This document shows positions 5,773 through 13,908 of a DNA stretch of 14,501 nucleotides, piece by piece. The DNA lies in NCBI GenBank assembly GCA_036745415.1, contig DAIOGF010000007.1:1-14501 (forward strand). Reading direction: 5' to 3'. The notes below the pieces were generated by a model. The model ran no database searches. It was not told the origin of the DNA and worked only from the letters and a program-made list of their open reading frames with translations. This stretch comes from CAILQE01 sp036745415 (GTDB taxonomy: Bacteria > Patescibacteriota > Saccharimonadia > Saccharimonadales > UBA4665). The translations under genes and the position numbers were made by a program. Position 1 is the stretch's first letter. The number at the start of each line of letters is the position of its first letter.

Positions 5773-5778
5773 TAGAAT
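5773..5778 (+). promoter_or_regulatory. -10 box of rmuC, leaderless arrangement
   Basis: TAGAAT (5773-5778) lies seven bases before the rmuC ATG (5786), which puts the predicted transcription start at or next to the start codon. No Shine-Dalgarno is visible. This is one of several such arrangements in the window. Confidence 0.4.
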
Positions 5779-5785
5779 ACTAAGT

Positions 5786-6982
5786 ATGTTAAATGTGGTA
5801 CTTCTAATAGGGCTTGGTAACCTAGCGGCGCTAGCCTATATAATTTTTAAAAATAAGCCTCAGGAATCTGTCGATCTCTCAAAACCGATGAGAGAAGAAT
5901 TTGCTATTTCAAGAAAAGAACTCAACCAGGTAGCCAAGGATCTTAGACAAGAATTAACAGCGAATCTTAATCAATCTAGAGAGTCTATAGATAAAAGAAT
6001 TGAAGATCTTAGAGAAAAGAATGATCAGAAATTAGAGCAAATCCGAAAAACAGTTGAAGCTAAACTTGAGAATATCAACAAAGACAATAACGAAAAATTA
6101 GAAAAAATGCGTTCAACTGTTGATGAAAAACTACAGTCTACTTTAGAAAAACGACTAGGGGAAAGCTTCAAGCTAGTTAGCGAAAGATTAGAGCTTGTTC
6201 AAAGAGGACTTGGAGAAATGAAGGGTCTTGCTAATGACGTTGGAGATTTCAAGCGAATCTTAACTAATGTTAAGACAAGAGGAACATGGGGTGAAATACA
6301 GCTTGAAAGTTTGTTAGAGCAAATTTTCATTAAAGACCATTATGCTAAGCAAGTTAAGTTAGACGATAGATCTAATGATGTAGTGGATTATGCAATTAAG
6401 CTTCCAGATAAATCTAACAAGAACGGTTTTATATATCTACCAATTGACGCTAAGTTCCCACTTGAAGATTATCAGAGACTGGTTTCATCTAGTGAAAAAG
6501 GTGACATGGCTCAAATTGAAGCTACAACCAAAGCACTTATTAACAGAATCAAAGCGGAAGCTAAATCTATAAGTGAAAAATATATTAAGCCACCTAAAAC
6601 TACAGATTTTGCTGTGCTATACGTTCCAATAGAAAGTTTATATGCAGAAGTATTAAGACAGCCGGGGCTATTTGAAAACCTCCAGAGTAATTACCGAGTT
6701 ATGGTTGCTGGTCCGACTACTATCTCCGCAATTCTAAATAGTTACCAGCTAGGATTTAGGACTCTCGCTATTGCTGAGCAAACTTCTAAAGTGTGGGAGC
6801 TTCTAACTACAATTAAGGGTGAGTTTGGTAAATTCGAAGAGCTATTAGTTAAGACTAAAGAAAAGTTAATTCAAGCAACCAACACAATAGATAGTGCTAC
6901 AAAGAAAACCAGAACCATTGAATCTAAGCTAAATAAAGTGCAAACACTATCCGCTAAAACTACTTCAGAACTTGAAGCTTAA
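5786..6982 (+). CDS. rmuC: RmuC family DNA recombination protein
   Basis: The 398-residue protein has the RmuC layout. An N-terminal membrane anchor (about 2-21) is followed by a long charged coiled coil (about 30-140) with heptad-like repeats such as KLEQIRKTVEAKLENINKD, and then the RmuC nuclease-like domain (about 145-360). That domain includes the conserved DVGDFKRILTNVKTRGTWGE (about 151-170), YLPIDAKFPLEDY and FAVLYVPIESLYAE blocks. RmuC limits inversions between short inverted repeats in E. coli and is thought to cut DNA structures; the exact activity is not settled. Length is slightly below the E. coli protein. Start ATG 5786 is chosen because the hydrophobic anchor begins at once and a TATAAT-like box lies just upstream. 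It converges with the glycoside hydrolase gene, with the two stop codons overlapping in TTAA. Confidence 0.93.
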   Translation: MLNVVLLIGLGNLAALAYIIFKNKPQESVDLSKPMREEFAISRKELNQVAKDLRQELTANLNQSRESIDKRIEDLREKNDQKLEQIRKTVEAKLENINKDNNEKLEKMRSTVDEKLQSTLEKRLGESFKLVSERLELVQRGLGEMKGLANDVGDFKRILTNVKTRGTWGEIQLESLLEQIFIKDHYAKQVKLDDRSNDVVDYAIKLPDKSNKNGFIYLPIDAKFPLEDYQRLVSSSEKGDMAQIEATTKALINRIKAEAKSISEKYIKPPKTTDFAVLYVPIESLYAEVLRQPGLFENLQSNYRVMVAGPTTISAILNSYQLGFRTLAIAEQTSKVWELLTTIKGEFGKFEELLVKTKEKLIQATNTIDSATKKTRTIESKLNKVQTLSAKTTSELEA

Positions 6983-8313
6983 TTCATTAACATATCTATA
7001 ACGAGCGAAGCGGTCCAGGAAAAGTCTTTACATCCTAAGGCCTTACCATTTAACGGATTGTAGTATTCGTGAATTCCAGAATTGTCTACGAGCTTAATTG
7101 TAGAATTTTTAAGCTCCTCAGCTTCTTTATCGAAACCATAATTCTTTAGTCCTTCTATGAGTAGCCAGTTTGTATTAATCCAAGTAGGTCCTTGCCAGTA
7201 TCGATCTGCATTAAACCAAATAGAATTAAGTGGAGTGCTAGGAACTGGAAATTCAGTCTTGTATTTATGAATATTTTTAAGATTATCTACAATTCGTTTA
7301 GCTTTCTCTTTAGAAATTGCACCAGAATATAGCGGCATAAATGAGGCTATAGAGCTTTCTTTAAGAAGTCTGTGAGAAACGAAATCCCTTGAAAAGAATT
7401 CTCCAGCATATTCATCCCAAAGGCTTTCAAAAGCTTTCTCGCTTTTTTCAATTTGTTCAGAAAAATCTTTAGGTAATTCCTTGCCAATAGTTTTAGCTAT
7501 ATCTTTAAGATGTCTATTTGCTCTTATGAAAATTGAATTGAATGTAAGATCTTCTATAGCAAAGAGGGAGTGTTCAATAATTTTACTGAAAACATATCTT
7601 TTTCTTCTGAGTCTTCTATGTGCGGCATATAGTGATAAGGCTTCAACGTTAGAGATTCTTTGAGAGCCTTTTACGTAATGAGTATCTTTTCTAACTAAAC
7701 CAAGGAGTGCATCAATTCTAAGTTTAATTATTACCTTAATCCAAAAGGGAAGTGAATGTTCAGATAATTCCTCCATCCAAGGCGGAGTATTATCTAATCC
7801 GCATTCCCATGGATGAATAAGTAGCACTAAACCTTCTTTGTGTGGAGCGCGTTCATCAAAAAGCCAAGTATGATAATTAAGTAGCGGACCATATACCTGC
7901 TTATACCAATGAATTCGCTCAGCTTTATTCATCTTCTCACCAATTTTCACAACCGCCTCAGCTATCATAGGAGGTTGGGTTATTCCACTAGTTTGAATAT
8001 CGTCTGGAGCTGCAGGATTAAGCCAAGACTTCCAAATATGCTCCTCGTGGGTATTTGCATCAATTCCTTTTTTATATAACTTCCACATGATCATATTTGG
8101 AACCATGCCGTTAGACCATTGTCCTTCAAATAGACTAAGTATTTCTTGCTTAGCTCTTTCAGTGTCTAAGTGAGCTAATCCAATTGCAATAAAACAACTA
8201 TCCCAAAGCCATTGATATGGATATAGTGCGTAGTTCGGACAAGTATAATTACCCCTGTCGTTAAGAGTTAGAACTTCTTTGGCTTTAAATAATAGGTCTT
8301 CTGTATTTTCCAT
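6979..8313 (-). CDS. GH63-like glycoside hydrolase, glucosylglycerate/mannosylglycerate hydrolase type
   Basis: The 444-residue protein fits the (alpha/alpha)6 glycosidases related to GH63 and is nearly the length of mycobacterial glucosylglycerate hydrolase. Seen: YPYQWLWDSCFIAIG (31-45, WLWD with Asp38), QWSNGMVPNMI (65-75), HPWECGLDNTPPW (167-179; Asp174 in the place of the usual catalytic acid), then WFNADRYWQGPTWINTNW and EYYNPLNG with Glu416 as the likely base, and FSWTASL near the end. There is no signal peptide, so it acts in the cytoplasm, probably on a small alpha-glucoside or alpha-mannoside of glycerate or a related compatible solute. Trehalase-like or oligosaccharide activity is possible. 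It follows yajQ on the same strand (46-base gap). The start ATG 8313 has no clear ribosome binding site. Confidence 0.85.
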   Translation of the reverse strand: MENTEDLLFKAKEVLTLNDRGNYTCPNYALYPYQWLWDSCFIAIGLAHLDTERAKQEILSLFEGQWSNGMVPNMIMWKLYKKGIDANTHEEHIWKSWLNPAAPDDIQTSGITQPPMIAEAVVKIGEKMNKAERIHWYKQVYGPLLNYHTWLFDERAPHKEGLVLLIHPWECGLDNTPPWMEELSEHSLPFWIKVIIKLRIDALLGLVRKDTHYVKGSQRISNVEALSLYAAHRRLRRKRYVFSKIIEHSLFAIEDLTFNSIFIRANRHLKDIAKTIGKELPKDFSEQIEKSEKAFESLWDEYAGEFFSRDFVSHRLLKESSIASFMPLYSGAISKEKAKRIVDNLKNIHKYKTEFPVPSTPLNSIWFNADRYWQGPTWINTNWLLIEGLKNYGFDKEAEELKNSTIKLVDNSGIHEYYNPLNGKALGCKDFSWTASLVIDMLMN

Positions 8314-8322
8314 ATTTCATTT

Positions 8323-8336
8323 AAGCATTAATGCTT
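8323..8336. repeat. Perfect 14-bp palindrome upstream of glycoside hydrolase
   Basis: AAGCATTAATGCTT (8323-8336) is a perfect palindrome ten bases before the hydrolase start codon (8313). A TATATT box on the minus strand (8346-8341) lies just upstream, so the palindrome would cover the transcription start. It could be an operator for a sugar-responsive repressor. It has no loop and little G+C, so a terminator for yajQ is less likely. Confidence 0.45.
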
Positions 8337-8359
8337 TAATAATATATATTCTAATTGTA

Positions 8360-8854
8360 TTAACGATAATTAGTAAATTGAATTGGAAAATCTAAGTCTT
8401 GTTTTCTTAAAATAGATATAATATTTTGAAGTTCGTCTTTGGAACTGCTCGTAACTCTTACCGTTTCGCCCATGATTTGGCTTTTAGCTTTCGGTGCAGT
8501 TTCTCTAATAACTTTTGAAATCTGTTTTGCCTTTTCTTGATCTAGGCCAGCCTTAAAGGGAACCACTTTAGAAGTAATTAAGTTACTACTTAGATTATCT
8601 TTACTAACATCTATAACTTTTTGATCTAGGTTTCTAGCTGCTAGTTTCTTTCGAATAATTTCTATTATAGATTCAATTTGGTAATCTGAATTTCCTAAGA
8701 TCTTAAATCCTTTTTTATCATCTATCCATTCAAGATCAGCGGGAGTATTTTTAAAGTCATATCTACTTTCAATTTCACGCTTAACCTGATCAAACACATT
8801 GTTGATTTCAGATAGATTTACTTCAGATACTATGTCAAAAGAAAAGTTAGCCAT
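8360..8854 (-). CDS. yajQ: YajQ family nucleotide-binding protein
   Basis: The 164-residue protein has the full family length and motifs: FSFDIVSEVNLSEINNVFDQ at the start, REIESRYDFKNT (26-37), the mid-protein GLDQEKAKQISKVIRETAPKAKSQI block (about 104-128), VRVTSSSKDELQN (132-144) and the ending DLDFPIQFTNYR. YajQ proteins have two ferredoxin-like domains. Some bind cyclic di-GMP and act with a transcription factor, and the E. coli protein binds nucleotides and tRNA. No cyclic di-GMP enzyme is visible here, so the ligand is open. Start ATG 8854 is leaderless-like: an extended -10 (TGTTATACT) ends seven bases upstream. It is divergent from pheS and precedes the glycoside hydrolase. Confidence 0.95.
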   Translation of the reverse strand: MANFSFDIVSEVNLSEINNVFDQVKREIESRYDFKNTPADLEWIDDKKGFKILGNSDYQIESIIEIIRKKLAARNLDQKVIDVSKDNLSSNLITSKVVPFKAGLDQEKAKQISKVIRETAPKAKSQIMGETVRVTSSSKDELQNIISILRKQDLDFPIQFTNYR

Positions 8855-8861
8855 ATTTTCT

Positions 8862-8870
8862 AGTATAACA
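8862..8870 (-). promoter_or_regulatory. Extended -10 promoter of yajQ
   Basis: On the minus strand TG-T-TATACT (8870-8862) is an extended -10. It ends seven bases before the yajQ ATG (8854), so transcription should begin at about the start codon. It sits back to back with the pheS promoter. Confidence 0.55.
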
Positions 8871-8881
8871 GACTGTTTTAC

Positions 8882-8890
8882 TGATATAAT
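8882..8890 (+). promoter_or_regulatory. Extended -10 promoter of the pheS operon
   Basis: TG-A-TATAAT (8882-8890) is a consensus extended -10 that predicts a start near 8897 and a leader of about eleven bases without a Shine-Dalgarno. The whole yajQ-pheS gap is 53 bases, too short for a T-box or attenuator, so pheST does not appear to be controlled by a leader RNA here. Confidence 0.6.
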
Positions 8891-8907
8891 TTAAGAACAA
8901 ATTTGTT

Positions 8908-9960
8908 ATGAATAAAGAACTAGAATCTCAGATTAATAAAACCAAGGAAAAATTACTAACTCAGTTGTCTGCCTTAAAGAACAAAAGAGACATCCTAAAA
9001 AGCGTAGAACTTAAAAGTTTGTACGATCAACTCAAAACTTTGCCTAATGATCAAAAAGCTGCTTTCGGGAAGAAGCTAAATGACCTTAAAAATGAACTAA
9101 GCGAACTAAGTAGTGAAGATAATGAAGGACTTAAATTAGATCCAATTGATGTAAGTGCACCATCAGATTTCAATATTTCCATCAAAGATTTCCCAGAATT
9201 ATTGCAAAGCTCAAAAGGAACTAAGAATCCAATTAACACTGAAATAGAGCAACTCGTAGATATATTCAGTACTCTAGGATTTAGCACCATTGAAAGCCCT
9301 GAGCTAGATAATGATTACAATATGTTTTCTAGTCTTAATTTCCCCGAAGGGCATCCAGCTAGAGACGATTTCGATACATTCCTTACTGAACAAAAAGATT
9401 CTAAAGGCAAAAGATTTATTGCGCCAGCGCATACTTCAACTATGCAGCACCGAGTATTAGTCTCTCAGAGAGCTGACCTTGAGAAAGGCAAGCCAATAGC
9501 CTACGTTATTCCAGGAAGAGTATTTAGAAACGAAGACGTAGATGCAAGGCATGAGCATACTTTTTATCAATTAGAAGGTATATATGTCTCCAAAGATATT
9601 ACTGTAGCTAATCTACTTAATATTCTTAAAGTTATGTTCTCTAAGTATTTCTCAAAAGACGTTGAACTTAAAGTTCAGCCATTCTATTTTCCATTTACTG
9701 AGCCATCTTTTGAAATAGCTGTTTCTTGTCCTTTCTGTGACAAGAAAGGTTGTAGCGTTTGTTCAAGAAGTGGTTGGATTGAGCTACTTGGTTGTGGAAT
9801 GATTCACCCTAATGTTCTAGGGCAGGCTGGAATTGACCCTACTATCTACACTGGATTCGCTTGGGGTGTAGGAATAAACAGATTAATTATGATTAAATAC
9901 GGCATTGATGAAATTAGACATTTCATGAGTGGTAATTTAGATTTTATGGAGCAATTTTAA
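8908..9960 (+). CDS. pheS: Phenylalanyl-tRNA synthetase alpha subunit
   Basis: PheS forms an alpha2beta2 enzyme with PheT that charges tRNA-Phe. The 350-residue protein has the N-terminal coiled-coil tRNA-binding arm (about 1-75) and then the class II catalytic core. Motif 2 is GRVFRNEDVDARHEHTFYQ (203-221), the PSFEIAVSCPFC substrate region is near 266-277, GWIELLGCGMIHPNVL (about 289-304) follows, and motif 3 is GFAWGVGINRLIMIKYG (316-332), with Trp where Phe is common. Cysteines 274, 277, 282 and 285 form a CxxC pair of the kind seen in many bacterial PheS. It opens a plus-strand operon, three bases before the HIT-like gene and not directly beside pheT. Confidence 0.98.
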   Translation: MNKELESQINKTKEKLLTQLSALKNKRDILKSVELKSLYDQLKTLPNDQKAAFGKKLNDLKNELSELSSEDNEGLKLDPIDVSAPSDFNISIKDFPELLQSSKGTKNPINTEIEQLVDIFSTLGFSTIESPELDNDYNMFSSLNFPEGHPARDDFDTFLTEQKDSKGKRFIAPAHTSTMQHRVLVSQRADLEKGKPIAYVIPGRVFRNEDVDARHEHTFYQLEGIYVSKDITVANLLNILKVMFSKYFSKDVELKVQPFYFPFTEPSFEIAVSCPFCDKKGCSVCSRSGWIELLGCGMIHPNVLGQAGIDPTIYTGFAWGVGINRLIMIKYGIDEIRHFMSGNLDFMEQF

Positions 9961-9963
9961 AAT

Positions 9964-10416
9964 ATGTCTGACACTATTTTCGATAAAATTGTAAGAGATG
10001 AAATTCCAAGTTATAAAGTTTGGGAAAATGAAAATTACCTAGCTTTCTTAACTCCATTTCCTAATACTCCTGGAGTAACTTTAGTAATTCCTAAAGTAAA
10101 TCCTGGAGATAGCTTATTTAATTTAGGTGATAAAGATTACATTGGCCTAATGGAAGCTTCAAAAAAGGTGGCCAATAAACTTGAAGAAGCATTAGAGGTA
10201 GGTAAAGTTGCTATGGCAGTTGAAGGAACCGGTGTTCCTTATGTGCACGTTAAGCTTTATCCTCTGCATGGAGAAAAAGCTAGACACTTTGAGGTAGATA
10301 ATATAAATACTGAATTTAATGAAGAATACCGTGGATGGATTACAACAATGGAAGGTCCTAAAATGGACGATGCAAGACTATTAGAAATTCAACAAAAAAT
10401 AAGGGGAGTTAAATAA
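9964..10416 (+). CDS. HIT-like protein with degenerate histidine triad, between pheS and pheT
   Basis: The 150-residue protein has the HIT fold pattern: FDKIVRDEIPSYKVWENENYLAFLTPFPNTPGVTLVIPK (about 6-44), helix GLMEASKKVANKLEEAL, and the active-site strand GVPYVHVKLYPLHG (90-103). Canonical HIT is H-x-H-x-H. Here it is Tyr93, His95, Lys97, so only the central (normally nucleophilic) histidine stays. HIT proteins are nucleotide hydrolases or transferases, including AMP-lysine hydrolases. Whether this variant is active is unknown. It starts three bases after pheS and its TAA overlaps the pheT ATG (TAATG), so it is translationally coupled. A role linked to aminoacyl-AMP or diadenosine products of the synthetase is a guess from the position. 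The AAGGGGAG before its end serves pheT. Confidence 0.85.
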   Translation: MSDTIFDKIVRDEIPSYKVWENENYLAFLTPFPNTPGVTLVIPKVNPGDSLFNLGDKDYIGLMEASKKVANKLEEALEVGKVAMAVEGTGVPYVHVKLYPLHGEKARHFEVDNINTEFNEEYRGWITTMEGPKMDDARLLEIQQKIRGVK

Positions 10417-12917
10417 TGAGAGTTAGTCTTAGTGAAGTTTCTAAAATGTTAAGTTTCAAGCTCCCTGAAGTAGATAAAGTGGTGGAAAAAATTGGTCTTC
10501 AGCTAGGTGCTGTTGATGAAGGTGTTTTCGATCTTTCCAGGAAATACAAGGATGCAGTTATTGTAAAAGTCGTATCAGCTGAAAAGATTGAGGGAAGTGA
10601 TCACTTAAGTCTATGTCTTATTGATGACAATAATAAAGTTAAAGTAGATCGAAATAAAGATGGACTAATTCAAGTAGTATGTGGCGCTCCGAATGTAAGA
10701 GCTGGCATGCATACGGTTTATCTTCCTCCAGAATCTATAGTGCCATCTACTTTAGATAATGAACCATTCAAGCTAAGCATTAGGCCTATGCTTGGACATA
10801 AGAGCCATGGAATGCTAACCAGTGCTAAAGAATTAGATCTAGGAGATGACCACAACGGTATAGTTGAACTCGAAAATGTTAAGGCCGGAACTATTTTCAT
10901 GGAGCACTATGAGTTGGATGATGTAATTGTAGATATTGAAAATAAAATGTTCACACATCGACCGGACTGTTTTGGTCAAATAGGTGTTGCTAGGGAAATA
11001 TCTGGAATATTTAATAAGCAATTTAAATCTCCAAATTGGTATAAAGATTTTAGATCTCCAAAACAAGACGATAATAATTATCCAATTGAAGTAGTTAATG
11101 AAGCTACCGATTTAGTTCCTAGATTTGTGGCAGTTAGTGTTTCTGGAATTGAAATCGCTCCAAGTCCATTGTCTCTTCAAGTTAAATTAATAAAGCTTGG
11201 CGTTAGACCTATTAATAACATTGTAGATATAACTAACCTTGTAATGTTGATGACTGCTCAGCCTATGCATGCTTATGACTGGGATAAAGTTAAATCTTTA
11301 TCTAAAGACACAGCTAAACTAATTGTTCGAAAACCTAAAGAAAATGAAAAGATAACTCTTCTTAACTCTAAAACTGTAACTCTCAATAAAGATGCAGTAT
11401 TAATAGCTTCGGACAAAGCTTCAGTTGGTGTTGGTGGTGTGATGGGTGGAGCTAATAGTGAAATAGATAATAGTACTAAAACTATTATTCTAGAATCTGC
11501 TACTTTCGATATGTATTCAATTAGAAGAACTTCAATGAGCTTAGGTCTATTTTCTGATGCTGTATCCAGATTTAATAAAGGACAGAGTCCTCTACAAAAT
11601 CTAATGGCATTAAACTATGCTATTAGTTTAATTAAAGAACATATTCCAAGCGCTAAGATTTCTTCTAAAACTGTAGATTTAAATAGTCTAAGTAGTGAAG
11701 TTAATAGAAGCTTTAGTTTAAATCCTGAAGTAAATATATCTATAGAATATATTAATTCAAGACTTGGTACTAAGCTTAGTATAAATCAGGTTATTGAACT
11801 TCTAGAAAACGTAGAATTTGAAGTTAAGAAGAATAGAAACGGCAGTATTAATATTAAAGCTCCTTTCTATAGGACAGATATTGAAATCGAGGAAGATATC
11901 GTTGAAGAAGTTGGAAGACTTTACGGCTTCCAGAACATTGAAGATAAACCAATTGTTGCACCAATACTTGGCACTAATCCTAATCATCTTTATAATCTTA
12001 AAAAACAAATTAGAAATATATTAATTTCTGCTGGAGCGAATGATCTACTGACTTACACTTTCGTATCTACCAAATTAATTACTAGTGCATCTCAGGATAA
12101 AGCTAAGGCATATAAGTTATCTAATGCGATTAGTCCTGAGCTCGAATATTACCGCTTAAGTGTAACTCCAAGTCTACTTACAAAAGTGCACCCAAACATT
12201 AAATCTGGTAATGACAAATTCGCCATATTCGAACTAGGTAAATATCATCTGAAAGATAAATTGACAGATAAAATACCTGAACAATTTAATTCTCTAGCTT
12301 TTGTTTATTCTTCTAAGTTTGAACAGAAAGGTGCTGCTTACTTTAGATCTGTTAAATATCTAGATTACTTATTAAGAGGAATCACTTACGATTTAATTCC
12401 TTTTGATCAAGTTAAGTTTAATGAAGCTTTGAAGGAAATGACAAAGCCATACGAGCCAAGTAGAAGTGCTGGCGTTTTGGTTGAAGGAAAGATAATAGGA
12501 ATTGTTGGAGAATTTAAGGCTAGTACTATTAGAGAATTAAAACTTCCATATTATACTTCTGGATTTGAAATTAGAATTGAAGATTTAGCTAATAAATTGG
12601 AATCAAAATCTTATGTCGCTAAATCTAAATACCCTGAAATAAAACAAGATATCACTCTGAATGTTAAACCAGATGTTACGTATTCGAACATCAGCGTAGC
12701 CCTATATGATTCACTAGCTCAAAACTTAGGAGAAAAAGAATCATATTTTGAAATTGAATATCTTGGAAATTTCAAAAAAGATTCAAAAAACTTAAACTAC
12801 ACTTTTAGAATTAGACTTGGTAGTTATGCAAAGACCATGATTGAAGCTGAAGTGAGTAGTCTGCTAGAAAAAGTTTCAAAAAATCTTAGTAAGTCGCTAG
12901 AGGCTAAAAGAGTCTAA
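10416..12917 (+). CDS. pheT: Phenylalanyl-tRNA synthetase beta subunit
   Basis: At 833 residues the subunit has the full set of bacterial domains. These are the B1/tRNA-binding OB fold (about 42-155, with VVCGAPNVRAGM), the linker FTHRPDCFGQIGVAREI (usual NRPDCLS... form altered to THRPDC), and the B3/B4 editing domain (about 225-400; NIVDITNLVM, QPMHAYDWDK, GGVMGGANSE). B5 follows (about 430-500, APFYRTDIEIEEDIVEEVGRLYGF), then the catalytic-like core, and a C-terminal FDX-ACB anticodon-binding domain (about 735-830, YPEIKQDITL and YTFRIRLGSYAKTM). It starts at ATG 10416 behind AAGGGGAG (10401-10408), a strong Shine-Dalgarno, overlapping the HIT-like stop by one base. Five bases separate it from the NUDIX gene. 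Confidence 0.98.
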   Translation: MRVSLSEVSKMLSFKLPEVDKVVEKIGLQLGAVDEGVFDLSRKYKDAVIVKVVSAEKIEGSDHLSLCLIDDNNKVKVDRNKDGLIQVVCGAPNVRAGMHTVYLPPESIVPSTLDNEPFKLSIRPMLGHKSHGMLTSAKELDLGDDHNGIVELENVKAGTIFMEHYELDDVIVDIENKMFTHRPDCFGQIGVAREISGIFNKQFKSPNWYKDFRSPKQDDNNYPIEVVNEATDLVPRFVAVSVSGIEIAPSPLSLQVKLIKLGVRPINNIVDITNLVMLMTAQPMHAYDWDKVKSLSKDTAKLIVRKPKENEKITLLNSKTVTLNKDAVLIASDKASVGVGGVMGGANSEIDNSTKTIILESATFDMYSIRRTSMSLGLFSDAVSRFNKGQSPLQNLMALNYAISLIKEHIPSAKISSKTVDLNSLSSEVNRSFSLNPEVNISIEYINSRLGTKLSINQVIELLENVEFEVKKNRNGSINIKAPFYRTDIEIEEDIVEEVGRLYGFQNIEDKPIVAPILGTNPNHLYNLKKQIRNILISAGANDLLTYTFVSTKLITSASQDKAKAYKLSNAISPELEYYRLSVTPSLLTKVHPNIKSGNDKFAIFELGKYHLKDKLTDKIPEQFNSLAFVYSSKFEQKGAAYFRSVKYLDYLLRGITYDLIPFDQVKFNEALKEMTKPYEPSRSAGVLVEGKIIGIVGEFKASTIRELKLPYYTSGFEIRIEDLANKLESKSYVAKSKYPEIKQDITLNVKPDVTYSNISVALYDSLAQNLGEKESYFEIEYLGNFKKDSKNLNYTFRIRLGSYAKTMIEAEVSSLLEKVSKNLSKSLEAKRV

Positions 12918-12922
12918 ATAAT

Positions 12923-13372
12923 ATGCGGATTTCTTCAAGAGCTATTGTAATTAATGGCGAAGATTTTCTTGTCATGGACAGAAATAAATTCGGTACTAAA
13001 TATCTTACCTTAATTGGTGGTGGAGTAGATCCAAACGAAGATCCTGTTGAAGCAGTAATCAGAGAAGTAAAAGAAGAAACCACTCTTTCTGTAAATAATC
13101 CAAGATTAGTAGTGATAGAAGATGCTGGAAGTGTTTTTGGATTTCACTACATTTTTCTTTGTGATTACCGAGGTGGCGAGGTAAAGCTTTCTCCTGATTC
13201 TGAAGAGTATAAGATAAACAAGCTTGGTCAAAATATCTACACACCTAAATGGCTAAAGATATCAGAATTAGAAGAAAGTAATTTTCTTCCAAAAGAACTA
13301 AAGTATCATATACTAGAGTTCATAAAGAATGGATTTCCAGAGAAACCTATTAAAATAACAGCGAGGGATTAA
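12923..13372 (+). CDS. NUDIX hydrolase
   Basis: The 149-residue protein carries a Nudix box: Gly33-x5-Glu39-x7-Arg47-Glu48-Val-Lys-Glu51-Glu52-x-Thr54-Leu55. All metal-binding glutamates are present, but the Gly of REUXEEXGU is Thr. Such enzymes cleave a nucleoside diphosphate linked to another group. The substrate is not readable from sequence. The gene is five bases after pheT and three before the FKBP gene, so it is a member of the pheS operon. It lacks a signal peptide and is cytoplasmic. No strong Shine-Dalgarno precedes ATG 12923, so translation is likely coupled to pheT. Confidence 0.9.
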   Translation: MRISSRAIVINGEDFLVMDRNKFGTKYLTLIGGGVDPNEDPVEAVIREVKEETTLSVNNPRLVVIEDAGSVFGFHYIFLCDYRGGEVKLSPDSEEYKINKLGQNIYTPKWLKISELEESNFLPKELKYHILEFIKNGFPEKPIKITARD

Positions 13373-13375
13373 TAC

Positions 13376-13900
13376 ATGGCAACTAAAGTACAAAGAACAT
13401 TTGCAATATCGGGAGCATTTTTATTTTTATTAACTAGCTCTTCACTAACAATTGCAGTTATAATAGCTAATATGCAAAGTTCAAAAAATAATAAATCAAA
13501 TAGTAATTCATCAAGTTCTAAAGTTACCGCACTAGCAGGTACTAAACTAGTCAATTTCACACCTACATCATCTATACCTAGTTTGGTAACTGAAGATACT
13601 GTTGTTGGTAATGGAGCAGAAGTAACTTCCAAAGATAGCGTAACTGTAGATTACACTGGCGCTGTAGCTTCGACTGGAGTAATTTTCCAAAGCTCAAAAG
13701 ATTATGGTCAACCTATTTCATTCGCTCTTTCTGGAGTTATAAAAGGATGGAGTGAGGGTCTAGTTGGAATGAAAGTTGGTGGTACCCGAAGATTATTGAT
13801 TCCTGCTAATTTAGCATACGGAGCAAATCCTCCTGCAGGTTCTGGTATTCCTGCTAATGCTGACCTAGTATTCGACGTTACCCTATATAAGATTAATTAA
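13376..13900 (+). CDS. Membrane-anchored FKBP-type peptidyl-prolyl isomerase
   Basis: The 174-residue protein has an N-terminal signal anchor (about 8-32) with a basic start, then a Ser/Asn-rich linker (35-49), and an FKBP domain (about 87-173). Hallmarks are VDYTG (91-95), VIKGW (121-125, Trp125), GMKVGGTRRLLIPANLAYG (131-149, Tyr148) and the ending DLVFDVTLYKI. The active-site Asp of the usual FDSS is Gln105 here (IFQSS), which may weaken activity. The domain would face the outside, assisting folding of exported proteins. ATG 13376 lies after GAGGG (13363-13367) and three bases after the NUDIX stop. The secreted glycine-rich gene follows, which could be a client. No cleavage site is obvious, so it is read as anchored rather than released. 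Confidence 0.92.
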   Translation: MATKVQRTFAISGAFLFLLTSSSLTIAVIIANMQSSKNNKSNSNSSSSKVTALAGTKLVNFTPTSSIPSLVTEDTVVGNGAEVTSKDSVTVDYTGAVASTGVIFQSSKDYGQPISFALSGVIKGWSEGLVGMKVGGTRRLLIPANLAYGANPPAGSGIPANADLVFDVTLYKIN

Positions 13901-13908
13901 GCATAAGT

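Noticed and set aside
8855..8907. T-box or attenuator leader controlling pheST
   Set aside because: The gap is 53 bases and the predicted leader about 11 bases, too short for any such RNA.
9051..9290. Antisense open frame in pheS (and similar ones in pheT, the NUDIX and FKBP genes)
   Set aside because: They lie opposite strongly conserved genes, are rich in Ser/Leu or Phe/Ile as expected of a shadow frame, and have no recognisable domain.
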